The notes: generated by a model from the sequence alone, not told the origin. A stretch of 64,000 nucleotides of DNA from Leptidea sinapis (GCF_905404315.1 NC_066287.1:10044001-10108000), one strand, 5' to 3'; positions 1 to 11,226 are shown, counted from the stretch's first letter. Made by a program: numbers and translations.

Positions 1-175
1 TATATGATGAATATGTATATTTGTTTCCCAGTCGTGTATGTTTATAAGTGTTTATATATGTTTTAGTATTTAATTAAATATATCGTTGTCTTGTACCCAT
101 ACAGGCAATGCCTAGTTTGGGCCAAGATAATTTGTGTATAGGTGTATCAATATTTCATTATTATTATCGTATGTC
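1..175 (+). mobile_element. SINE 3' body fragment
   Basis: The motif around 88-130 (tcgttgtcttgtacccatac, then cctagtttggg) recurs in reverse complement at about 3565-3620, within a SINE whose tRNA-like head is visible. The copy is cut by the window edge. Confidence 0.45.
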
Positions 176-212
176 AGCTCAAATAGGTTTTTTATTCGTT
201 CAAACTTGTTTA

Positions 213-588
213 TCTATATATATATAAATGAATTGCTGTTCGTTAGTCTCGTTAAAACTCGAAAACGGCTGGACCGATTTGGCTAATTTTGGTCTTGAAT
301 TATTCGTGGAAGTCCAGGGAAGGTTTAAAAGGTGAATAAATAGGAAAATTCTGCTAAATTAAATTAAAACAACAAATTTGTTTTTCCTTTGATGTGTCCA
401 TACATAATTTCCATGAGAGAATTTATTGACGCACGGTTTGACAGTTCTGCTGTGAAACAATTTCATTACGACAGCAGGGTGCATATTTTACGAAGTAATT
501 TTTGATGTTATGATATATTATTGACAAATTCATATAAAAACATTATTTTATTTATTATATACAGAACAACGTCTGTCGGGTCAGCTAG
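213..588 (+). mobile_element. Helitron-like non-autonomous element, copy 1
   Basis: The 5' end is TCTATATATATATAAATG preceded by A212; the 3' end is GGGTCAGCTAG followed by T589. A|TC and CTRR|T are Helitron terminal hallmarks. The body closely matches the copies at 15751-16153 and 44429-44816. No coding capacity. No strong subterminal hairpin is obvious, so the class is an inference. Confidence 0.5.
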
Positions 589-1032
589 TAACAATATAAA
601 AATGATACGGCCCAAAATTTAACTCAAGTAAAAAAATAAGCATAAGTGACTGGCGTTTTGGCGCTTTAGTGGACACGAACCATGACGTCACAGTTCGTAG
701 CACAAACAAACAAGTGGAGAGGATTGGTTGAATAATGACAATTATCGCCATTTTTTTACTTCTAAATTCAATCTGACCAATGGCGTCGCTTTTCAATTCA
801 TAATGTATCAAAGCCAAAACTATTTTTTCCCTATTTTATGGAAAAAAAGAAGAGTGACACCCTACACTTAGCAAGCCCAAAGTGACACAGCACGCAATAA
901 CGCATCAATTCTTGCTTACAGTTTTATTTCAAGCACAGCGGCGAGCTCTATCTAGACAGGTTAATATTGCATCTACAAGTCTATAGTAAACTTTATTTTT
1001 TATTTGTTGGCAAGTTAGATATTTTTTAATTT
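589..1032. other. No gene recognised
   Basis: AT-rich sequence containing a palindromic TGACGTCA at about 684-691. No splice-bounded coding segment was recognised. Confidence 0.4.
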
Positions 1033-1135
1033 AATAGATTTATTCGAGATAAAGTCTCTTGCTGTTAGACAACCGACAAAAACAGGCTAGGAATATTAGT
1101 TTAGTGTGCATGACAAGCTACGTGTTACATTCGCA
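1033..1135 (+). repeat. Dispersed repeat R1, copy 1
   Basis: The stretch containing GAGATAAAGTCTCTTGCTG and ACAGGCTAGG recurs inverted at 60870-60995 and partly at 35635-35705. Class unknown. Confidence 0.5.
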
Positions 1136-1705
1136 TTTGTATGACACCTTTAGTTAGTGTGCGAGCATTGCTCAAAATAGAGATTAGTTCTAAACTCAAT
1201 ATTTTTGACGTTTTCACAGCTGTTATAGTCTATCGTATAGATCATCTTTCTTTGCTCTGTGGTATAAATGATCTAAGGTTGGCAAATTCTCTGTTATTTA
1301 CAATAAAAGCAACAAAAGAGATAAGTTGACGAATAATGAGAAATAAAGAAATCCCACGATGTGGCCTTTTAATTCTCATTTCATAATATCTTGCGTTTGA
1401 TGTCGAAGGAAGTTATATTTATTAGCAACCTGGATCCATTTAATATAATTTTTCAAAGCTACTCAATCAAAAATTGCGTGAGCATTGTTTAAGATATAAT
1501 TTTTTTCTATCATTTATGGACGAGTTGGTTTATATTTGAAGTTTTTTTATTCGTGAAGTATGGCTGTCCAAAAAGATAAATCATATCACAGGCATAACTC
1601 GGAAATTTTAACTTAATGTATGCCAATGTACTTTTACCATACTAAGAATTTTTGTTTGTTTGTCTGTTTGTTTGATATTCTGGCTATGACTGTGCCCCGT
1701 GATAA
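1136..1705. other. No gene recognised
   Basis: AT-rich. A 62-residue open frame at 1141-1329 has no recognisable domain and is probably chance. Confidence 0.4.
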
Positions 1706-2036
1706 TCTTTATATATATAAATCCAGTATCATGATGTTTGTTTCCAGTGAACTCCTAAACGAATGAACGGATTCTAATGGGGATTACTTCATGGAGTGCA
1801 GTTGAGAGATAGGATAGTTTTTATTTCGATTTGGGACCCATAATATTTTGTGTGGACATTTTCTACGAGAAAATTTGGCGCACGGTTTGACAGTTTTGCG
1901 GTGAAACACTTTGATTATAACGACAAGGACCATATGTTACGAAATAATTCTTGATGTTATTAAATATTATTGACATATTCATAAAATACACCATTTTATT
2001 TATTATGTACAGAACTATGTGTGTCGGGTCAGCTGG
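1706..2036 (+). mobile_element. Helitron-like element, copy 2
   Basis: Begins TCTTTATATATATAAATCC after A1705 and ends GTCGGGTCAGCTGG followed by T2037 (CTGG fits CTRR). Its internal sequence (AACGAATGAACGGATTCTAA) matches the copy at 43226-43540, so it is a subfamily distinct from copy 1. Confidence 0.5.
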
Positions 2037-2169
2037 TATTACTATAATTATAAAAAACAAGTATAACAATGTCGTAAATTATGGTGCAGTTTCAGAATGT
2101 ACAAGTTAAGTTGTGAATAGTCTACTTGCGACTCATCTATCGAATAAAGACATCGTTTGAGTATCACAA

Positions 2170-2430
2170 TGTTTACTCCTTTGCACAGGATGCCGGCTAG
2201 ATTATGAGTACCACAACTACGCCTATTTCTGCCGCGAAGCAGTAATGTGTAACATTACTGTATTTCGGTCTGAAGGGCGCCGCAGCTAGTAAAACTACTG
2301 GGCAAATTAAACTTAACAACTTATGTCTCAAGGTGACGAGCGCAAGGTGAGTGGCACTGCATTGTAATAGGCAGTTTCAGTTCGATTGTCCTGCTCGTCT
2401 TGTCCCTTATTGTCATAATAAAAGAACAAA
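2170..2430 (+). mobile_element. SINE-like repeat S, copy 1
   Basis: Contains CCTTTGCACAGGATGCCGGC near the start and an A-rich end after GTCCCTTATT. Around ten further copies occur in both orientations. The A-rich end points to a retroposon, but no clear tRNA or 5S head was seen. Confidence 0.6.
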
Positions 2431-2749
2431 ATACCACCTCAAGTTATAAGTAACGATATATTCAATACACGTTATAGATATGTATTAAGTGTAGCGACTG
2501 AGATAATTGAGATCCTTAATGTGCGATTAAGGCAACGATTTTCCTATAATGGATCATAATAATAATGTTGATGTCGACACGGTAAATATGTTATGGAGCG
2601 CGGCGGCTAAGTCGTGAGGAAAATATGTTAGGAATTGCTTTGTGATTCTCCTTTCAAATGCACAGCAAGAACTTTCAACTATGCGACACATTTCTTTACA
2701 ATTATTTGTCGTTTGTCAACAACATACGAAATTGTTTAGATTTGCAGAA
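2431..2749. other. No gene recognised
   Basis: AT-rich with a short GC-rich patch near 2595-2620 (gagcgcggcggctaag). No gene model supported. Confidence 0.35.
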
Positions 2750-2945
2750 GCGACCTCTCAAATCAATTTCCTAATACACAAATATTGGAGTTGAGAAGGT
2801 TATCAACTGTAAAGTAGATCCTGTGATGCCACAACCTGAGAGTTGAACAAGATTTACTAACGATAACGGTTGGCTCAGTGGGAAAGAGCGCTGGCACGGA
2901 ACGCGAGAGGTCGCGGGTTCGAGTCCCGCATCGTTCATAAAATTT
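2750..2945 (+). repeat. Repeat containing a degenerate tRNA-like cassette, copy 1
   Basis: The 77-nt stretch 2859-2935 folds partly like a tRNA: acceptor AACGAT/ATCGTT, D-arm GCTC/GAGC, T-arm GCGGG-TTCGAGT-CCCGC. Pol III A-box-like TGGCTCAGTGGG and B-box-like GGTTCGAGTCC are present. The anticodon loop lacks U33, so a functional tRNA is unlikely. The ~100 bp upstream and the T-arm with 3' side recur at 24900-25110, so the tRNA-like part travels inside a larger repeat. Confidence 0.6.
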
Positions 2946-3019
2946 TGTTTACAGTTTTATTTGTGTCATATTTCTTTATTCAAAATTAATCTATATAATT
3001 AAAATGATAGAAGTTTTCA

Positions 3020-3300
3020 TTAGATTATGGCAGAGGAGGACAAACGAGCCTACGGATAACTTGATGTTAAGTGATCACCGCCGCCCCCCTCTCTCCTGAA
3101 ATACCAGAGGAATCACAAGAACGTTGCCGGATTTTAAGGAAGGTATACGCGCTTTTTTTAAGGAACCAGTGCCGTATCGTCCTGGAAACACCGCACAAGG
3201 AAGCTCATTCCATAGTGAGGTTTTACGTGGAGGAAAGTTCCATAAAAAACACACTGCCGCATATCCAGAAGGTGGATATGATACTTATTTCATTTGTGCG
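3020..3300 (-). mobile_element. LINE-B 3' fragment
   Basis: Read on the minus strand this is the C-terminal end of a LINE reverse transcriptase protein plus 3' UTR (GGTGATCACTTAACATCAAG). It is 5'-truncated and frameshifted relative to the better copies at 5378 and 63317. Confidence 0.65.
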
Positions 3301-3538
3301 CGCATTATGAAAAAACTACTGGATAGATTTCGATGAAGTCTTCTAAGTTTTATGCATAAGACACTTGGCCCTTATGTAAAAAAAATATTGCGCTATCTTC
3401 ATTCAATATAAAATTATAAGAGTATAAAAAAACGATTTTTATAAGCACTACGTCCTCAGTCATGTATGTATGCGTACCAATTCGTCGGTATCAGCTAATT
3501 ATATAATAAAAAGATCTCTATTTTGTTAATAATACATG

Positions 3539-4118
3539 AATTTATTAAAATTTCTAGTTCTGATTGCATTTGCCCCAAACTAGGCATAGCCTGTACTATG
3601 GATGCAATATAACGATTATATTTTATACGATATACATACATGGACGAGTAAAAAAAGAAGGACTCCGGTTAGGGTGCGGTTACCAGTTACACAATTTCTT
3701 CCCTTCTGGCCCCAATTACTTTAAACTCCAATTTTTTAAATTCTGATAGATTGTTTTACACTGTTACACAACCCACGACGGCATTTTTAAAATATTTTAT
3801 TGCGACGCAAAACTGATCTGGCAAATATCATAATGGCGGCCGATCGCCTTGTATTGGTGTAAGTGTTTGCGTGGGGCTATGTATGTACAGGTTAACCGGC
3901 TTGTTTTGGTGCTTCACTGATTTGTAAAGTGACACGGAGTCCTTTTTTTTTATTCGTCCGTGTATACATACTTAAAAATATATGTATACAAATAAACATC
4001 CATGACTCGGAAACAAACATCCATATTTATCAAATAAATGTTTGTACTCACAGGAATTCGAACTAGGGACCTCTTATCAGGCAGGGTCTAAGGCAGGCAC
4101 TAGCTACTGAGCCGTCAA
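3539..4118 (-). mobile_element. tRNA-derived SINE, interrupted by a MITE
   Basis: On the minus strand the head (about 4118-4055) contains an A-box-like GGCTCAGTAGCTAG and a B-box-like AGTTCGAATTCC. The body follows with TTTCCGAGTCATGGATGTTT and, beyond the insertion at 3639-3962, the GCCTAGTTTGGGGC motif shared with 1-175. Confidence 0.6.
3639..3962. mobile_element. hAT-like MITE, copy 1
   Basis: 324 bp. The left end is CATGGACGAGTAAAAAAAG and the right end complements CACGGACGAATAAAAAAAA; both run on into AGGACTCCG, giving ~27-bp terminal inverted repeats. It is flanked by an exact 8-bp duplication TATACATA (3631-3638 and 3963-3970). 8-bp duplications are typical of hAT elements. No transposase. 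Confidence 0.75.
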
Positions 4119-4333
4119 ATACATCTCCAACCAGAAATTAATCGATCTTCGAAATTCGATATTTCTCGTCTCAAAAAATTTCGTTTCGTGATTTCTAGTG
4201 TAATTTATAAATGTTGGAGAGCCTATCATTCAAACTATATCTAGTTCCTTCATTCTAAAGTAAGGCTGGTTTCCTTTTGTTGAAAATAAAGAATAACTCA
4301 GTTAATTCTGAAGCCAAATCTTTTTTATTTCAG

Positions 4334-4512
4334 GCAATAAATTCACTGTTATCGACAAGGGCGATATGCCTATTGCAGAGATTGCCCACGTTACACTTGA
4401 CAGCGAATACTTTCGCAGTGGGCAAAAAGAACATTTTTATTATAATTCCTTTTTAAAAATAAATGTATTCCTCGCTAGCTTAGCTTATGTAAAGCAGTGT
4501 TATATCACCGGT
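4334..4512 (+). CDS. Unassigned exon-like coding segment
   Basis: A good acceptor (CTTTTTTATTTCAG, AG at 4332-4333) precedes a frame open from 4336 to a TGA at 4513. The first ~28 codons are of higher GC and read as protein-like sequence (NKFTVIDKGDMPIAEIAHVT, then LDSEYFRSGQ). Sequence after ~4430 turns AT-rich, so the true end may be a donor such as GTGGGC at about 4417. No family recognised and no partner exon found. It could be a real internal exon of a gene whose other exons lie elsewhere, or a coding relic. Confidence 0.35.
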
Positions 4513-5377
4513 TGACTTTTACTAATCTTTATATACTTTTAAATTTTCTATAAAAGACATTTATTTTCTCAAAATTATTATTCCTTTAGAATTCTTTTAG
4601 AAACTCTCCTAGCATTTTTTCTTTTAAATCAAATATATAATTTAAGACGTTATATTTTTGTAAAAAAACTTCAATAACTTATATCACACTTGAAAGTGTA
4701 AAAATGGTATATTTTTCACAAAATATTAACGATTTCTACGAGGGTGTAATTTGTTGGCACGAGACGAAGCTGAGAGCCTCAATACACACGAGTATGCGTC
4801 TCCATTAACCAACAACAAATTAAAAGAAACTATGATAATTTTAGTCTATAAATCAAGCCAATTGAGACCTATACAGTGACTAGGGTTGCCACCTTTCTAA
4901 ACAGACTTCAAAAAAAGAGAGGTTTCAAATACGTCGCGTAGTAGATATTGCTGGGCGTAGCAAAAACTATCCGTTTCTTATTTATAGGAACCGGGCATAA
5001 GTGAATGAAATGATTACGAAATTCAAATAGACACAACCTAGGTAATAGTAAAGTACGAAATGACTTGTCCGTAAATGGGCCTTAAATATTTTTATTTTTC
5101 ATACTTTATAATTGAAAGTTTTTTATATTAAGGCCTTTCAATCTAGCCTTATTTGATGATTAAAATAATTTTAAATACCTGCGTATTCACAAAAAAGTAA
5201 TTTGAATATCACTATCACTAACATCTAAAAATCTAATTTTTTTATGTTTATTTTAGCATGGATTCGATGATTTTTTTGTTAATGTAAAAATAACATTGAA
5301 TGATTATTTTATCATTGGTTTTTTTTTAAATAAATAAACATATTTTATGTGTGTATCGCTTTTGTACATGCTGGCAA
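4513..5377. other. No gene recognised
   Basis: Strongly AT-rich. No repeat family or splice-bounded coding segment recognised. Confidence 0.4.
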
Positions 5378-5675
5378 TACACTCACAGATTCCACCTTCG
5401 CACGACACGCCACAAGTTAGGATATCATCCCCACCATCTGGATGTGTGGCGGTAATCCACAGTGCGGTTTTCAAGGAGTTTTCCCCTCGTACTACAAAGC
5501 TGTGGAATGAGCTTCCTTGTTTGTTTCCGGGACGATACGACATGGGCACCTTCAAAAAAGCGCGTACACCTTCCTTAAAGGCCGGCAACGCTCTTGTGAT
5601 TCCTCTGGTGTTGCAAGAGAATGTGGGCGGCGGTGATCACTTAACACCAGGTGACCCGTACACCGTAAATAAAAG
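5378..5675 (+). mobile_element. LINE-B 3' fragment
   Basis: The frame reads FSPRTTKLWNELP, then FPGRYDMGTFKKA, the conserved C-terminal region of CR1/jockey-type LINE proteins. It continues into a 3' region with LVLQENVGGGDHLTPGDPY and ends in ATAAAAGATT. 5'-truncated. Confidence 0.7.
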
Positions 5676-6965
5676 ATTATTATTTTTTATTTCCAAAGCT
5701 TTATCTTTCAATAGTCAATTTAAACGTTTGATGTCAGATTGAGAGTAGGTGTCTCTCATTGCTCACAAGTCACAACAATCAAAAGTACATACAACAACAC
5801 AATAAATATATTATTTTTGCTGTAGCCTCCAATTAGCATTATAGAGTAAACTGGGGAAATGTATAACTCATTTTAGGATGGAGCTCAGAGTCGATAGTAA
5901 ACAGAATTTACCCCTTGGTAACGCGGTATTTTATCACATGTTTTTTCACAACCCAATATCAAAATATAGAAAGCCAGGAGACATTTATTCACATTATATA
6001 GAAGTGATATTATAAAAATATCAACATAAACATCATATCAAACTGAGTAATCGATACGTCTTATAATATAATCCAAGTCGGACAGTCATTCCTATTCTTG
6101 CCTCTTGGACTTTTTGCTAAACGTAAACAAACATTTTGACGTTGACAGTTGAGAGCAGATAACATAAATACCATGTTGACATAAGGCTAGTAATAAAGAC
6201 TATATATTTTTGCTTTGTAATGTTGCTATATATATAGTATAATGGTGGCAGCTTTGATATTTAATTTAACAAAGTGTTTAAAATTATTGAAGTAGCTATT
6301 TTAGATTACTTAATTTAAAGTTTCATAGGGCATTGTAGTTTGGTTTTGTTTAGTGACCGCAAATTTAAAAAAAAAACACACTCCATATAAAAACGGGACA
6401 AGTCTTTAATACTATCTACTATCTAATCGGTTCATTCCTTTGGGAGCTACGATACGAGATACATAAAAAAAGACGTGTGGCACTCGGGGACAGCCGCGGT
6501 AAAGCTATTGCTTAGCATTTTTTATCAACTTATGCAATTATAATTATTTCTTTATTTTATTTATGCAGTATTTTTTTTGATAATATTAATTTAAAAAAAA
6601 AAGCAAACGGAAAGTGAGTAAAATTTTACTTGCAAGATTTGATTACAGACAGACAACGGGACAGCTGAAACTAAATAAAAATGCTTGTCATAATAAAAAA
6701 ATAAAGAAATTAAAAAAAACCAAGACGTAACCCCAGAAAGCATACGTGATAACCGCTGTTCCACGGCAACTCTAATGACCGTGGCAAAACATCTATATAA
6801 ATCTGGTAAGTAAGTGTTAGGTTATTTTCGTTACGGAATTTCTGGATTCGGTCTCCACGTTCAAGGCCCGCGATAGAAGCTATGAAATAGCTTAATAAAC
6901 ACACGTTAAACTTATACTCACTCATTTTTTTCATTGGAGGTAATAAATTACTAAATATTATGATC
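5676..6965. other. No gene recognised
   Basis: AT-rich with homopolymer A and T runs. No gene or repeat family recognised. Confidence 0.4.
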
Positions 6966-7475
6966 GAAATGAAATGAAATGAAATGAAATGAAATGAAAT
7001 GAAATGAAATGAAATGAAATGAAATGAAATGAAATGAAATGAAATGAAATGAAATGAAATGAAATGAAATGAAATGAAATGAAATGAAATGAAATGAAAT
7101 GAAATGAAATGAAATGAAATGAAATGAAATGAAATGAAATGAAATGAAATGAAATGAAATGAAATGAAATGAAATGAAATGAAATGAAATGAAATGAAAT
7201 GAAATGAAATGAAATGAAATGAAATGAAATGAAATGAAATGAAATGAAATGAAATGAAATGAAATGAAATGAAATGAAATGAAATGAAATGAAATGAAAT
7301 GAAATGAAATGAAATGAAATGAAATGAAATGAAATGAAATGAAATGAAATGAAATGAAATGAAATGAAATGAAATGAAATGAAATGAAATGAAATGAAAT
7401 GAAATGAAATGAAATGAAATGAAATGAAATGAAATGAAATGAAATGAAATGAAATGAAATGAAATGAAATGAAAT
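6966..7475. repeat. (GAAAT)102 perfect microsatellite
   Basis: 510 bp of uninterrupted GAAAT units. On the minus strand it reads (ATTTC)n directly after the 3' UTR of the LINE-E fragment at 7476-8200. A plus-strand LINE-E copy ends with three similar units at 18907-18925, so the array is an expanded LINE tail. The repetitive open frames across it are artefacts. Confidence 0.97.
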
Positions 7476-8200
7476 GATTTATTTGTATGAATCGTGGTAA
7501 CATAGTTGTTAACAATTAATTGGTGTACAGCACAATTCGCCAATATATCGGCATACAAATATTTGATTGTCAATATTGGAATATCATATTTAATTTATAC
7601 TTATACGTTCTTAATACACATTACATAGCTTTAATTCAATGAGATAATATAAAATAAACATTAGTTTGTAGGTACCTCTCAAAAATTACATTTGAATACT
7701 ATTATTTTTGGCTAAAGAATTCTTTTAAACTATAACAGCATTTATCTATTAGCCATAATTTTAATTTCTTATGCATTAATGTTTTAGGCATCTCTCTAAT
7801 ATTCTTTGGAAGGTGGTTAAATACCCTAATACACCTAACATTTGCGTTATTTTGATGAAGCGCTGTTCTACAGTATGGCATCAGAAGGCGAGTTGGATCT
7901 CTTAATCCTAATATGGAATAGTCCTTTGCTGGTTTAAAAAGTTCACCATGTTTTTTAATGAACATACAAATTTCTAATATATATAGACCAGTAAGCGTTA
8001 ACAGACGGTGCTTTTTGAATAATGGTCTACACGATTCTAGAGGACTGACATTGCATAAAGCTCTTATACATTTTTTTTGTGCCAGAAAAACATTTGAAAT
8101 ATTAGTGGAGTTTCCCCATAGTATTAACCCGTACCGTAAAACTGACGCAATATAAGAAGAAAAAAGAAAACAAATAGCATTTTTTCTGTGTTTCCAACTC
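7476..8200 (-). mobile_element. LINE-E 3' portion (RT C-terminus and 3' UTR)
   Basis: A minus-strand frame at 8202-7702 holds about 166 residues. It contains YGLILWGNSTNISNVFLAQK, KKCIRALCNVSPLESCRPLF and RCIRVFNHLPKNIREMP, typical of the region after the RT core in jockey/CR1-type LINEs. The stop at 7702 is followed by ~225 bp of 3' UTR and then the pentanucleotide tail. 5'-truncated, with no RT catalytic motif. Confidence 0.8.
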
Positions 8201-8423
8201 ATTTAATTTTAATATATTAAAACAACATAGAGTATGCAATATTGAACAGTATTTCCACAGTTCAAAGGAAACCTCTTGAAATGCAATCTTGTGCGAGCAA
8301 TATGCTTTGAAAGTCGATAAGATGTTTTCAGTAAACATTGACAATACATCTAACATGCATCGTACAACACTTAAGTACCATGTCTGAACTTTTATGATAT
8401 ACAAATCTTTCTGCTGTTATAAT

Positions 8424-8755
8424 CTTTATCTACACCCATGCTTTAATTCCTCTATTAAAGATTCTATAACAGTAAGCTTATTGCCAACATTAAAACACCC
8501 AATGTTCTAATAACCATTCCATCATCCAAACGAGTGTTGTAATGAAACTCAGTACAAGATTACAACACTCCTTTGGATGATGTAATGGTTATTAGGACTG
8601 GCTTTTTTAATGTTAGCAGTAAGCTTACTGTGATAGAATCTTTTATAGAAGACATATTATGGGTGTGGATAAAATAAAAAATCTTGTATACAATTGTTCA
8701 TAATAAAGCATTAAAACACTCATGTGATACTATTGTCAATCATAAACCCACATTC
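8424..8755. mobile_element. Foldback MITE, copy 1
   Basis: Left arm features (TTTATCTACACCCATG, AGTAAGCTTA, TAATAACCATT, CATCCAAACGAGTGTTG) recur in reverse complement on the right (CAACACTCCTTTGGATG, AATGGTTATTA, TAAGCTTACT, GGGTGTGGATAAA). Nearly all of 8424-8672 is therefore a palindrome. Flanking homology with 11070-11226 extends the unit to ~8755. Confidence 0.65.
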
Positions 8756-8929
8756 GTGTTTTAATACCCCTTATTACACATTGCATTGTTGCATATATTA
8801 CGGCCGCTATTCCAAGAAATCGCCATAATAGCGCATAATTGAAAATATTTTATGCCGGTTTATATAAAGCTTATATTTTTACAAAAACTAATTATATATC
8901 TACAGAATATGAAAAGAAAATTTATTTTT

Positions 8930-9005
8930 TCTTTACATTTAAAAAAACACTTTGAAAGGATTAAAACGCGTGTAATTGTAGCTGTTCTTACAGTTTGGCA
9001 ACAAC
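8930..9005 (+). repeat. Repeat Q fragment
   Basis: ACACTTTGAAAGGATTAAAA followed by CGCGTGTAATTGTAGC matches the conserved start of repeat Q seen at 33900, 37330 (inverted) and 41350. Confidence 0.5.
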
Positions 9006-9071
9006 TGTAAAAGTTCTATAAAAGTCAAGTTATCAAGTTCTATAAAAAATAGAAATGTAAAGAAAATTTTT

Positions 9072-9352
9072 ATGACAAGGAATGAAAAAGGAATGCTGAA
9101 ATGGTTTGGAAACGTGAGTGAAGAAAGAATGACGCATCAAATATATAAGGTAAGTGTGTGTGGGCAAGTCGGTCGCGGGAGACCTCGCAGAACATTCGTC
9201 GACCAAATTGGGGACGTTTTGAGAAAAGGAGAGAGGCAACCGGCGAGCATGTATGAAAAGAGTAATGAATGTAGAGGAAGCGCGTGAGGTTTGTAAGGAT
9301 AGAAGCAAGTTGGATTCTATTGTCTCTGCCTACCCCGACGGGAACAAGGCGT
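9072..9352 (+). pseudogene. LINE C-terminal fragment (RTE/jockey-like)
   Basis: The first frame reads MLKWFGNVSEERMTHQIYK, then VCGQVGRGRPRRTFVDQIGD. A shift at ~9245 moves into a frame reading MKRVMNVEEAREVCKDRSK and ending SAYPDGNKA-stop at 9352. This is the basic, Arg/Gly-rich C-terminus common in insect endonuclease/RT elements. Frameshifted and 5'-truncated. Confidence 0.65.
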
Positions 9353-9974
9353 GAGTATGTATAAACAAAATTCTATTTTTTATGGACAGTGCGAAAAAAA
9401 TCACTAAAATACTTTAGTTTATAGTTGTTGCCATGCGAATCATTCAATCTGTATAAAATTAGTATGAAAATTTATTAATTGTACCCCAATACTATGTAAC
9501 ATGAAACGGTTTCGTTAGTTTTGTGAAGGAAATAGTATTATGTTTGTTCTAAATTAAAATAGCATCTAATTCTGAATTAAAAGTATGGTGATCTTGTGCG
9601 AGAGAGGTTACCTAGCTCCACTCGATTCAGCAAGGCTCCCATTGGCTCGGTCCCCAGCCTTAAAAAAACGATTAATTATGAACGCGGTTATTATAAGTCT
9701 TTCTAGTGCCTATTGTATAAGTTTACTATTAATACTAGAAAATAATAAAAGTTACAAGGTAATGATTTACAAGTCGTACTAATTTGTGTTGTAGAACAGT
9801 TTTTGGTTTTACAAATAATACAGGAAAAAATGTTTTTTTCTTGGAAAAGGAGGTCAAAACTCACAAAGTTTCATTTTATTGAAGTTGTTAGCCAAAGTAT
9901 ATCAAGATTAAACTAGACACTCTTTAAAAATGAACTCTAGACTTTCCAGCAAGACAACACCACACTAAATAATT
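9353..9974. other. No gene recognised
   Basis: AT-rich. No supported gene or repeat family. Confidence 0.4.
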
Positions 9975-10110
9975 TTTATGGAAAGGGGGACAAGTGAGCG
10001 TACGGGTCATCTGGTTGTTAGTGATCACCGCCACCCACATTCTCTTGCAACACCAGAGGAATCACAGGACCATTGCTTTTTTTGAAGGTACCCATGTCGT
10101 GCTTAAACTG
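9975..10110 (-). mobile_element. LINE-B 3' fragment
   Basis: The plus strand shows GGACAAGTGAGCGTACGGGT and GTGATCACCGCCACCCACAT, the inverted LINE-B 3' end. It is truncated before the RT-derived part. Confidence 0.6.
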
Positions 10111-10189
10111 CTAATAATTTTTCTAAACTACAAGTTTTATGATCTCAATTTACTAGTACTAATGTATTTATTCTTCTTAGTCGAACACT

Positions 10190-10690
10190 CTTGTCAGAGT
10201 GGTCGTGGTTGCGCTGACGAGGTACATGGTGGGGTGTTCGGTGGGTCAATATCCTTTCTGAGGGTAGATCTCCTGGCAATGTGCTTCCATTTCTGACGGT
10301 TAGAGGCGTTGCGAGTACACTGGACTATGGTGGACTCAGTAGCCTTTGTGATGGCATCCATCCAGCGGGTTGGCGAACGACCGCGTGCTCTCTTGCCTTC
10401 CACCTGGCCCTGAACTACCATCTCTCCATCGAGTTCTCATTTCTAGAGACGTGACCAAAGAACTTCAGTATTCTTAGTTGCACAATTGACGATAGTCTGT
10501 CTTTAATACGAAGCTCTTTGAGGATGGATACATTGGTGCGAAATGCCGTCCACGGGATCTTTAGGAGGCGTCTCCAGCACCACATCTCTAATGCATCGAT
10601 TTTACGGCGGTCCTGCAGTCTCAGAGACCAAGTTTCTTCAAATGTATTTATCCGATCTAGTAATATTGGTGTTAATATTATCAGCAAGCT
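10190..10690 (-). pseudogene. LINE C-terminal fragment (RTE-like), frameshifted
   Basis: The minus-strand upstream frame has WSLRLQDRRKIDALEMWCWR then ILKFFGHVSRNENSMERW. A one-base frame change at about 10415-10421 leads into VQGQVEGKRARGRSPTRWMD and ends near 10194. EMWCWRR...ILxFFGHVxRxxxS and GxRxRGRxPxRWxD are hallmarks of RTE/BovB-type C-termini. No RT core remains. Confidence 0.75.
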
Positions 10691-11069
10691 AGTGGAGAGT
10701 AGAACACATTTGTTGACTGGGAGAATGTGCAGCACCATAACATCTTTGTTGTATTTTATGTGAAATAGCTTGAAGAGTACGCATTTCATAGATGTTTGCA
10801 CTATTTTCAAAGGTGAAATCTATTCGGCTTCTTGTTCATCTACTGATGAATTTAATAAAGTGTACATTTTCCATGAACGAATACTTTAATGGTATGGTGC
10901 TAATTAGAACTAGTAGATCTAATTAAAAGTTTCTTCTAATAATTTGTATTTTCAGCTTCAAATTTCAACAGAAACTGGTAAAATTCACTTATTATACCAT
11001 TAATTATTACATAATATATTTTGCCACTTGTAGTTTCTGTGTTATGCAAGAGGCCCTAGAGTACAGATA
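10691..11069. other. No gene recognised
   Basis: AT-rich. Nothing assignable. Confidence 0.35.
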
Positions 11070-11226
11070 AGATGAGTGACAATGAGTGTTTTAATACTTA
11101 ATTATGAGCAGTTGCATACAATACTTTATCTACACCCATAATATGAATCCTCCATTACATCATCCAAACGAGTATTGTAATGAAATTCAGTACAACATTA
11201 CAACACTCCTTTGGATGTGGTAATGG
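11070..11226. mobile_element. Foldback MITE, copy 2 (partial)
   Basis: Shares TTTATCTACACCCATAATAT, CATCATCCAAACGAGTATTG and the inverted CAACACTCCTTTGGATG with 8424-8755. The left flank (AGTGTTTTAATACTTAATTA) matches the inverted right flank of copy 1. Confidence 0.6.

Noticed and set aside
2859..2935. Functional tRNA gene
   Set aside because: Anticodon loop lacks U33, the anticodon stem has a mismatch, and the sequence is part of a dispersed repeat.
6710..7573. A 287-residue open frame with FHFIS repeats on the minus strand
   Set aside because: It is simply the translation of the GAAAT pentanucleotide array and flanking LINE 3' UTR; no real protein.
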